Source of the DNA: Bifidobacteriaceae bacterium
GTDB lineage: Bacteria; Actinomycetota; Actinomycetes; Actinomycetales; WQXJ01
DNA: 12,445 nt
Assembly (NCBI GenBank): GCA_031266115.1
Contig: JAISBQ010000151.1
Coordinates: 1 to 12,445 of the forward strand
Direction of reading: 5' to 3'
The stretch's first letter is position 1; each line of letters opens with the position of its first letter. Under the pieces are notes generated by a model that was given only the letters and a program-made list of their open reading frames with translations, did not search any database and was not told the DNA's origin. Shown in pieces: positions 6,866 to 12,445 of the stretch. A program made the translations under genes and the position numbers.

Positions 6866-7389
6866 TCGCCGTCGATTCCGAGCTCTGAGAGGTCCGGCTC
6901 GTCATTGCCGCTCGCGCCGCCGGTGCCCTGGGCCTTGAGGAGCGCCTCGGTGGACGCCTCGACGAACTGGGTGTGGGCCCACGTGGCACCGGAGATCACG
7001 TCGACATCGTCGGGGTATCCGACCTTGATCAGCTGCGCCGCGTACACGTCAAATGCCTCGACGGCGGCCTGGGCCTTGGCGTAGTACTCGCTGTTGGCGA
7101 TGCGGCCGGTCGAGTCCTTGCCATAGTCCTCACCCTTGGGTGTTCCGTCTTCTTGAACCACCTCGAAGCCGGCCTGCGCCACGGCGCCGTCGCGCACGGT
7201 GAGCGTGACCTGCCCCACAGCCCCATCTTCGTCTTCGCCGCTCAACCCCGAATAGGTCCCGTCCACCAGGGGTATGGTCCGGTCTATCGGCTGCGCCGAG
7301 GTGCCGCAGCCGCTCGCCACCGTCCCGATCAGCGCTGCCACCGGTATCAACGCCGCGTACTCAAGGCTCCGTCGCCTCGGGTCAGCCAT
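6862..7389 (-). CDS. FMN-binding domain lipoprotein (ApbE substrate)
   Basis: A 175-residue exported flavoprotein. The N-terminus has arginines 5-7 (RRRSLEY), a hydrophobic stretch (11-25) and a lipobox-like A-S-G-C with Cys28 as the likely lipid anchor. The rest is an FMN-binding domain: DGTYSG (43-48), a V-x-L-T-V-x-D-G strand, EYYAKAQAAVEAF (101-113), and DVISGATWAHTQF (130-142). Thr136 of S-G-A-T is the expected site for covalent FMN via a phosphoester bond. Similar lipoproteins pass electrons outside the membrane, for example in flavin-based extracellular electron transfer of Gram-positives. It overlaps the ABC ATPase gene by 8 nt and apbE by 4 nt. In this context it may be a ferric or copper reductase for the transporter; that role is inferred. 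The C-terminal tail is acidic and probably disordered. Confidence 0.92.
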   Translation of the reverse strand: MADPRRRSLEYAALIPVAALIGTVASGCGTSAQPIDRTIPLVDGTYSGLSGEDEDGAVGQVTLTVRDGAVAQAGFEVVQEDGTPKGEDYGKDSTGRIANSEYYAKAQAAVEAFDVYAAQLIKVGYPDDVDVISGATWAHTQFVEASTEALLKAQGTGGASGNDEPDLSELGIDGE

Positions 7390-8089
7390 GGTGGACCTCG
7401 CGGACTACGTGGCCGTGATCCAGCGCAATCTCACGCCCGCCCTCACGGGCAACTTCTGGATCGTGTGTGACCACGATGAGCGTTGTTCCTTCCTCATGCA
7501 GGCGCCGGAAGAGTTCCAGCACGATGTGCTCGTTGGCGGCGTCGAGATTACCCGTCGGTTCGTCTGCCAACACGAGGCGAGGGTAGTTGATGAGCGCACG
7601 AGCAATGCAGACGCGCTGCTGTTCTCCACCGGATAGCTGGCTGGGTAGGTGTGTTGCCCGGTCGGCAAGCCCCACGCGGTCCAGCGCAGCTCGAGCCTCC
7701 GCCTCGTCCGGCATCGAGTGGTAGTACTGCGCCACCATGACGTTTTCGACGGCGTTGAGGTGCGCGATGAGGTGGAACTTCTGGAAGATCAGGCCCACCG
7801 TGGTCCGGCGAATGTCGCTGAGGGCCCGCCCGCCCAGACCGGCGATGGAGTGTCCCGCCAGCAGCACCTCACCTGAGGTCGGCCGGTCGAGGCATCCGAC
7901 GATGTTCATCAGCGTGGTCTTCCCGGACCCGCTGGGTCCCACGATCGACAACCACTCCCCCGCCGGCACATCCATCGACACCGCGTCGAGCGCCTTGAGA
8001 CTCCCGTACGCCTTGGTGACATTCCGGAGCGACAACAAGGGTGGGGCCTCGGTAGGGCGCGGCGCGGCGGTCTCGATGGACGTCATCAT
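7382..8089 (-). CDS. ABC transporter ATP-binding protein, MacB/LolD type
   Basis: A 235-residue ATPase that should power the two FtsX-type permeases encoded just upstream. Counting from 8089: Walker A GPSGSGKT (51-58), Q-loop IFQKFHLI (101-108, Gln103), signature LSGGEQQR (152-159), Walker B LVLADEP (172-178) and the switch His209 in VVTHD are all intact. The sequence NIVGCLDRPTSG after Walker A and the short length are typical of the MacB/LolD/FtsE class, which drives mechanical work rather than classic import. ATG 8089 overlaps the upstream stop (ATGA). ATG 8086 is equally likely and has better spacing to GAAGGGGG at 8091-8098. The downstream FMN-lipoprotein gene overlaps its 3' end by 8 nt. 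Confidence 0.94.
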   Translation of the reverse strand: MMTSIETAAPRPTEAPPLLSLRNVTKAYGSLKALDAVSMDVPAGEWLSIVGPSGSGKTTLMNIVGCLDRPTSGEVLLAGHSIAGLGGRALSDIRRTTVGLIFQKFHLIAHLNAVENVMVAQYYHSMPDEAEARAALDRVGLADRATHLPSQLSGGEQQRVCIARALINYPRLVLADEPTGNLDAANEHIVLELFRRLHEEGTTLIVVTHDPEVAREGGREIALDHGHVVREVHHG

Positions 8090-9468
8090 TCCCCCTTCAG
8101 GACAACGGCTGGGTCGATCTGGGCTGCCCGGCGTACGGGCCACTGTGAGGCGAGGCGGGTGACGCACACGGACACCGCCACGGCTGCCACGGCCAGCCAG
8201 GGCACAAAGCTCACCGACCGGTGGAACACGTTGAGGCTGATCGCCTGTGCCAACCCATAACCGGCGCCCGCCCCGAGTAAGCCGCCCGCAGCCCCCAACA
8301 CCATGGCTTCGCCGAGAAACTCCCGCGCGATGGACCGGGTGTGCGCCCCGAGCGAGAGCCGCAACGCGATCTCCGTGCGGCGCTCGGCGACCACAGCCAT
8401 CATCGTGGTGGACACCCCGATCATCGTGAGCCCGAGGACGATGGCGGCCGTCAGGGCGAGCAGAGACTGCAGCATGTCAAGGACATCGGCGTCCGTCCTG
8501 GTCAACCGCGTCACCGGGGCGGCATTCGCCCCGGGTAGGGCGGCCTCGATCGCCTCGGCCAGCGCCTCGATCTGCTCGCCGGGAGCGGCGATCGAGTACT
8601 CGATGACGTCAAGCAACCCTGGCGTTCCCGCGAGAGTGTCGAGGTCGGCCGTGCCCATGACCACTAGGGCGTCCTCACTGCCACCCGTCCGCACGATCCC
8701 GCTGACCACGACGTCGAGGGCTTGCTCCGGTGCGTCTGCCTCCGCGCTGGTGGCGCCCGCGGTGCCGGCGTCAGTGGCGTCGATGTCGCGCTGCGCGCCG
8801 CTGGCGTCCGCGTCTGCGGCCAGTGGGTCGCCACCATCGTCGGGAGGCGCCGCGGTGACCGTCACCGTGTCGCCTACCTCCAGGCCGATCCACTCGGCGA
8901 TGTCGGTCCCCACCAGCACCTGTCCGGCCTTCGGCAACGATCCGTCCACCGCCCAATAGGGGTTGACATGGCTGGCCGCGGCGATGTCGGTTCCCGCCGC
9001 GAGGTACGGCTGGGAGTTGATTCGCACCGTGAGGTATCGGTAGGCCGCGCTGCCCACAACGGTCTGCCCGGCCAAAGCCTCATCGATCGTTCCGATGGCG
9101 TCGACGATCAGGGGCGGGCCGGCATCGTCGGCGATCACCACCATGTTGGCGCCAGCGGAACGCATTTCGCGACCCATCTGTCGCGGGATGTCCACGGCCA
9201 CCGTGGCGAGCGCCGTGAGCGTTGTCGCCCCGATGGCGACGGCCAGCATGGCGATCAGCACTCGCGAGCGCCTGCGTGTCAAGGACCTGATCAGCATCCG
9301 CCACCACATGGCGCGCCGCTGGTGCCCGGCGCGACCCCCATGGGACGACGCGGCCCCGGGCCCTGTCGCAACCTCGGGCCGTGCGGTGGGCGCTGGGGGC
9401 GTCGAGGCCTCCGGCCGGGTGCCGGACGTCGCCTGGGTTCGACCGTCTGGCGTGTTCACCTCACTCAC
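8086..9468 (-). CDS. FtsX/MacB-type ABC transporter permease (second of pair)
   Basis: A 460-residue permease with four membrane segments: one at about 70-92, a large extracytoplasmic MacB-like domain (93-335), then three at about 336-358, 386-408 and 422-438. The FtsX motif EIALRLSLGA (366-375) follows the second helix. The start DIPRQMGREMRSAGANMVV (93-111) is typical of permeases in FTR1/P19 iron loci. Two oddities: a Pro/Thr/Ala-rich 50-residue N-terminal extension before MWWRM, and an acidic Asp/Ala/Gly-rich insert (about 208-249). GTG 9468 overlaps the upstream stop (GTGA). An internal ATG at 9309 (residue 54) would remove the extension and better match relatives, but has no better ribosome binding site. 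It should pair with the permease encoded upstream. Confidence 0.9.
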   Translation of the reverse strand: MSEVNTPDGRTQATSGTRPEASTPPAPTARPEVATGPGAASSHGGRAGHQRRAMWWRMLIRSLTRRRSRVLIAMLAVAIGATTLTALATVAVDIPRQMGREMRSAGANMVVIADDAGPPLIVDAIGTIDEALAGQTVVGSAAYRYLTVRINSQPYLAAGTDIAAASHVNPYWAVDGSLPKAGQVLVGTDIAEWIGLEVGDTVTVTAAPPDDGGDPLAADADASGAQRDIDATDAGTAGATSAEADAPEQALDVVVSGIVRTGGSEDALVVMGTADLDTLAGTPGLLDVIEYSIAAPGEQIEALAEAIEAALPGANAAPVTRLTRTDADVLDMLQSLLALTAAIVLGLTMIGVSTTMMAVVAERRTEIALRLSLGAHTRSIAREFLGEAMVLGAAGGLLGAGAGYGLAQAISLNVFHRSVSFVPWLAVAAVAVSVCVTRLASQWPVRRAAQIDPAVVLKGE

Positions 9469-10763
9469 CGCCCATGAAGCACGTCGGCCGGCCGTAGGCG
9501 GGCCAACATGCGGATCGAGGGGATAGCACCTGCCACGATGACGACCCCCACCAGCACCACCACCGAGGCCGCCACGATCGGACGGACCGCGATCGATTCA
9601 CCGAACACGGCGTGCCCGATGACCTGGGCAAACCCTAGGCCCAGCCCGTATCCGAGCGCGCCGCCCGCCAGGCCGGTCACGCCCATCTCGGCCAGAATCA
9701 GACCGACAACAGATCCGTCCCGTGCGCCCACGGCCTTGAGCAGCCCGATCTCCGGTGCGCGTTCCATCACGCTCGCCGTCATGAGATTGGCGATGGCCAA
9801 CGCGGATGCCGCCAACGACAGCGCCGTGACCAGGAGCATCAGCAGCTGCGTCTTGGCGAGGATGGACCCCTCGGACTCGGTGACCTGCCGCACCGGTTTG
9901 GCGACCGCGTCGGTGAGTACCTCGTCGAGTTGATAGGCGATAGAACTCGCATAGGCCGTGCAGTACCACGTCTCCATCTCGCTGACGGACAGCGATTCGG
10001 GGTTGCGCGCCGCCCTGCGCGCCAGGTCGTTGTCCGGGGTGGTCAGCGCGGCCACCTCCACCCGTCCCACCTCACCCGCGCGCCCCGCCAGGGCTTGGAC
10101 TGTGGACAGCGGTGCCACGAGTTGATCGCTTTCGGGGCCGCTGGAGTGGATGATCCCGGCGACCCTAAGGTCACGGGACCGCCCCTGGCCGCCGTCCACC
10201 GTCAGTGTGTCGCCGATGGCGATCCCCGCAGCATCCGCCAGGTTCGCCCCGACTAACGCGAGACCCTCGTCCTGGTCGGCGATCCAGCCGCCGTCGACCT
10301 GCCACCACGATCTCATGGAGATTAGGCCGGCGGTGGTGTGCTGGCCGGCGGCACCCATCAGCTCGTGGGCGAACCACGTGCCCACGATGGTGGCCTGCGG
10401 GGGGGATGGGCCGGCATCGTCGGTGAGGAGGGTGACGCGATGCTCGAGGAAGGGAGCGAAGTCCACGATGTTGTGCGCCCAGAAGATGGTCGGGATGTTC
10501 GCCAGGTCGGATTCGCGGAGTGACGCGGTGGAGGCGAGCGCGGCGGCGTCGTCATACAGGTCGGTCAGAACGGCCGCGCCCTTGGGTTGCACCACGATAT
10601 TGGCGCCATAGGCCTTGAGTTCGGCATTGACTTTGTCGCCGACATCGAACATCACTCCGAGCATCGCCGTGGCGACGCATGCGCCCAAGGTCATGGTCAG
10701 GGCGATCATGACCCGGCTCGTCCGCTGGCGGGTAAGAGCCGCACGGACCATGCGCCAGAACAT
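9465..10763 (-). CDS. FtsX/MacB-type ABC transporter permease (first of pair, P19-locus type)
   Basis: A 432-residue permease. Membrane segments lie at about 17-40, 303-330, 352-385 and 395-415. Between the first two is a long extracytoplasmic domain. EIGLLKAVGA (338-347) is the FtsX motif. The extracytoplasmic domain carries WYCTAYASSIAYQ (266-278) with a single Cys268, and SWWQVDGGW (152-160). I recognise both as hallmarks of the permease that accompanies FTR1/P19 iron uptake (Cj1661/Cj1662-like); this rests on memory of the family. The metal or substrate handled by this transporter is not firmly known. Its ATG overlaps the DUF2318 stop by 1 nt (TGATG), and its own stop overlaps the next permease start (GTGA), so translation is probably coupled. 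Confidence 0.92.
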   Translation of the reverse strand: MFWRMVRAALTRQRTSRVMIALTMTLGACVATAMLGVMFDVGDKVNAELKAYGANIVVQPKGAAVLTDLYDDAAALASTASLRESDLANIPTIFWAHNIVDFAPFLEHRVTLLTDDAGPSPPQATIVGTWFAHELMGAAGQHTTAGLISMRSWWQVDGGWIADQDEGLALVGANLADAAGIAIGDTLTVDGGQGRSRDLRVAGIIHSSGPESDQLVAPLSTVQALAGRAGEVGRVEVAALTTPDNDLARRAARNPESLSVSEMETWYCTAYASSIAYQLDEVLTDAVAKPVRQVTESEGSILAKTQLLMLLVTALSLAASALAIANLMTASVMERAPEIGLLKAVGARDGSVVGLILAEMGVTGLAGGALGYGLGLGFAQVIGHAVFGESIAVRPIVAASVVVLVGVVIVAGAIPSIRMLARLRPADVLHGR

Positions 10764-12187
10764 CAGGCGAACACCTCGGCGGCGCCCTCAAGGTCGGCGA
10801 GTTGCACGTGGAGGGCACCGGCATCGATCGTGTGGTCCAGCGGAATCGGGTTACATCCTCCCTTGAAACCGATGGTGGCGATGTTCATGACCACGTCGCA
10901 CAGGCGGCAGATGATCTTGCCGGCCCGCTCGTAGTATCCGGTGGGGCCGCAGATCTCACAAGCGTCCAGTCCCACCCCGTAGGCGACGCCGTTCTTCTTG
11001 ATGACGATGAACCGGACCACCGTGCCATCGGTGGTCGTATGCGCGAAACGATGCAAGTGCCCATCGTCGAACCGTTCGAGCGGGATCACCGCCTCGTCTC
11101 CCACGATCTCGAACTCCTCTGGCGGAGACAATTCCGGTTCGGCCGAATCGATGGCGACGCCCACGGATGCCGCCATGACGATCCCCGCGTAGGCCAGGAG
11201 TGTCGCGCGGGCGAACCGGATCCGGGACCGATTGGCGCCGCGCACGGTTCTGCGCTGCGCGGGGTTGAGCGGCGGCGCTGCCGGATCTGGGACCGCCGGT
11301 AACCCACCCCGCGCGGTCAGCCCTGCCGCGCGGGTGGCCCGACGATGGGCCGCGCGCGCAGCGATGGGCAAGATCAGCAGGATCGCGAGGAGCGCATACA
11401 GCGCGAGGCCTTCATGGTTGATGGCCCAGACGATGGCGCGGAATCCGGCCCTGGGCAGCGAAACCACTCTGCGCGCCATCAGGTATTGGATGATCGTGAC
11501 TACGTGTGTCGCCGCGGCGACCGTCACGGCGCCCGCCACCGCCCATGCGGCCACCCGCGCCGACGCACCCGCCGCCGCCCGCGCCACAACCGCCCCTGTG
11601 AGCACCACGAGCCCGCCCCCGAGCGCGAATCCGACCACATGCACAATCGCGTCTGTCGACACCGTCGCAAGCCCGGGGTCTCGCAGGTTCGCAAGGTTGG
11701 CCAGCACGCCAGGCATCGCGCGCAGGGCGACCAGCCCGACCACCCCGCCTCCCAGCGCTCTGGCGGCCATGCCAGCCGAGGCAGGCCGGACGAGCGCCCA
11801 GACCACCATGACCGCCTCGGCCACGACCAGGGGCACCAGTGTTCCCAGGGCCAGGAACTCGCCGTTGACCAGTGTTGTTGTCTCGCGGAGGACCGCCGCG
11901 ACGATGCCGGCTCCCACCCCGATCCCCAGACCCCACCTCAGTGCGGTAGGGGCGGTGGGGCGGACCTGCGTGGATGTGATGGCGGCGAGGTCGAGGTGGG
12001 TGCTTGCGCCGCAGGCGTCAGCGGCACCTGAGCCCGCGGCACCGGTCGCTGTGCCCCCGGGAGCCGCTGCCCTGGCCGCGGTGCTGCGAGTCGAGCTGCC
12101 AGCGATCCGGAGCCACACCCACACAGCGGTAATCGCGAGGGCCGCTCCTGCGGCGCCCGCGATCACCGACACGAATTGTCCGAGCAT
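10763..12187 (-). CDS. Polytopic membrane protein with C-terminal DUF2318 (Fe-S/metal-binding type) domain
   Basis: A 474-residue protein. Eight hydrophobic segments are visible (about 4-27, 85-101, 113-135, 141-164, 180-205, 212-236, 262-278, 329-346). A long Ala/Gly/Thr-rich loop follows the first, and a basic Pro-rich loop (279-325) precedes the last. The C-terminal domain (about 350-474) is DUF2318. It has GHLHRFAH (376-383), IKKNGVAYG (396-404), CEIC (410-413), GYY (417-419), CRLC (427-430) and GGCNPIPL (443-450): five cysteines and several histidines suited to binding metal or an Fe-S cluster. Proteins of this kind sit beside FTR1/P19 iron transporters (Cj1660 in C. jejuni). It is the first gene of the operon in this window. 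ATG 12187 has only a weak purine stretch (AGAAGCAGCAGAAG) upstream. Confidence 0.9.
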   Translation of the reverse strand: MLGQFVSVIAGAAGAALAITAVWVWLRIAGSSTRSTAARAAAPGGTATGAAGSGAADACGASTHLDLAAITSTQVRPTAPTALRWGLGIGVGAGIVAAVLRETTTLVNGEFLALGTLVPLVVAEAVMVVWALVRPASAGMAARALGGGVVGLVALRAMPGVLANLANLRDPGLATVSTDAIVHVVGFALGGGLVVLTGAVVARAAAGASARVAAWAVAGAVTVAAATHVVTIIQYLMARRVVSLPRAGFRAIVWAINHEGLALYALLAILLILPIAARAAHRRATRAAGLTARGGLPAVPDPAAPPLNPAQRRTVRGANRSRIRFARATLLAYAGIVMAASVGVAIDSAEPELSPPEEFEIVGDEAVIPLERFDDGHLHRFAHTTTDGTVVRFIVIKKNGVAYGVGLDACEICGPTGYYERAGKIICRLCDVVMNIATIGFKGGCNPIPLDHTIDAGALHVQLADLEGAAEVFA

Positions 12188-12445
12188 CTTCTGCTGCTTC
12201 TCTCAAGGCGACCAGGCAGCCGTGGGTCTCGGCTGACCGAGCGCTCAATCTCACCCGGCTCACGAACACTACGGCAGACCACCGACAACCGAGATCTTCA
12301 CCCGTCGCCAGCCTGCCGGCGCGCCAGGGCGGGTGTGCACCGGCACCTCAGCGCCCCTCGCCTCGGATGGTCCTGGTCGATGAGGTGTGCAGGTGTCTTG
12401 GGGGGTGCGCGCCCCCCCGGCCCCCGCCACCCCCCAAAAATATCC
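12188..12445. other. Upstream region of the iron/flavin operon; no gene seen
   Basis: No frame on either strand shows family features. The minus-strand frame that is open from the right edge to near 12265 is Gly/Pro/Arg-rich and looks like GC-driven chance. The region may hold the operon promoter, or the gap to an upstream FTR1/P19 gene. I did not find a DtxR/IdeR-like or Fur-like operator here. Confidence 0.5.
12398..12437. repeat. G/C-tract inverted repeat upstream of the operon
   Basis: TTGGGGGGTG (12398-12407) and CACCCCCCAA (12428-12437) are perfect 10 bp inverted arms around a 20 nt loop. The left arm can also pair with a closer C-tract: GGGGGGTGC (12400-12408) with GCGCCCCCC (12409-12417), with one G-T wobble. 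The two foldings exclude each other. Neither strand has a T-tract after the stem, so it is not a standard intrinsic terminator. It could be a terminator of an upstream gene, an attenuator, or only a GC-rich spacer. Confidence 0.5.

Noticed and set aside
7382..10763. MacAB-type antibiotic efflux pump
   Set aside because: There is no MacA-like adaptor, ATPase and permeases are separate proteins, there are two different permeases, and the WYCTAY motif with the DUF2318 neighbour points to the FTR1/P19 iron context.
11232..12236. 334-residue plus-strand frame antisense to the DUF2318 protein
   Set aside because: It is Ala/Thr/Pro/Ser-rich and mirrors the membrane segments of the real gene; there is no start signal.
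12367..12445. Plus-strand ATG frame running off the right edge
   Set aside because: After ten residues it becomes a Pro/Cys run encoded by the C-tracts of the inverted repeat; no ribosome binding site is seen.
12188..12445. DtxR/IdeR or Fur box upstream of the operon
   Set aside because: I scanned both strands by eye for TTAGG-type and GATAAT-type palindromes and found none; an operator further upstream cannot be excluded.

Overview
The window is high-GC DNA from an actinobacterium. The genus cannot be fixed from sequence alone. Support comes from strong G/C bias at third codon positions, the start of a DUF3145-like gene (an actinobacterial family), and an actinobacterial-type EF-G2. No rRNA, tRNA, CRISPR array, insertion sequence or phage gene was seen.

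Left part (1-1170). The first bases hold the N-terminus of a minus-strand gene resembling DUF3145, running off the left edge. A roughly 450 bp non-coding stretch follows, with two diverged copies of a 60 nt palindromic repeat set 83 bp apart. Then comes a plus-strand VapB/VapC toxin-antitoxin pair.

Middle part (1225-5635). Minus-strand genes for an elongation factor G-like protein (EF-G2 type, with degenerate GTPase motifs) and a peptide deformylase lie 54 bp apart and may be co-transcribed. A six-helix HdeD/DUF308 membrane protein is divergent from EF-G2. A YcaC-type cysteine hydrolase converges on it, with a perfect 13 bp inverted repeat between the two.

Right part (5888-12187). Six minus-strand genes form a tightly packed operon in which every junction overlaps by 1-8 nt. 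In order of transcription they are: a polytopic membrane protein with a C-terminal Cys/His-rich DUF2318 domain, two MacB/FtsX-type ABC permeases, their ATPase, an FMN-binding lipoprotein with the S-G-A-T flavinylation motif, and an ApbE flavin transferase. DUF2318, two permeases and one ATPase are the accessory set that accompanies FTR1/P19-type iron uptake, as in the Campylobacter jejuni p19 locus. In that locus the downstream genes encode thioredoxin-like redox proteins. Here that place is taken by a covalent-flavin lipoprotein and its maturation enzyme. My reading is that this is an iron (or other metal) uptake module with a flavin-based redox arm outside the membrane. The expected FTR1 and P19 genes are not in the window; they may lie just beyond the right edge, because the 258 bp upstream of the operon hold only a GC-rich inverted repeat.
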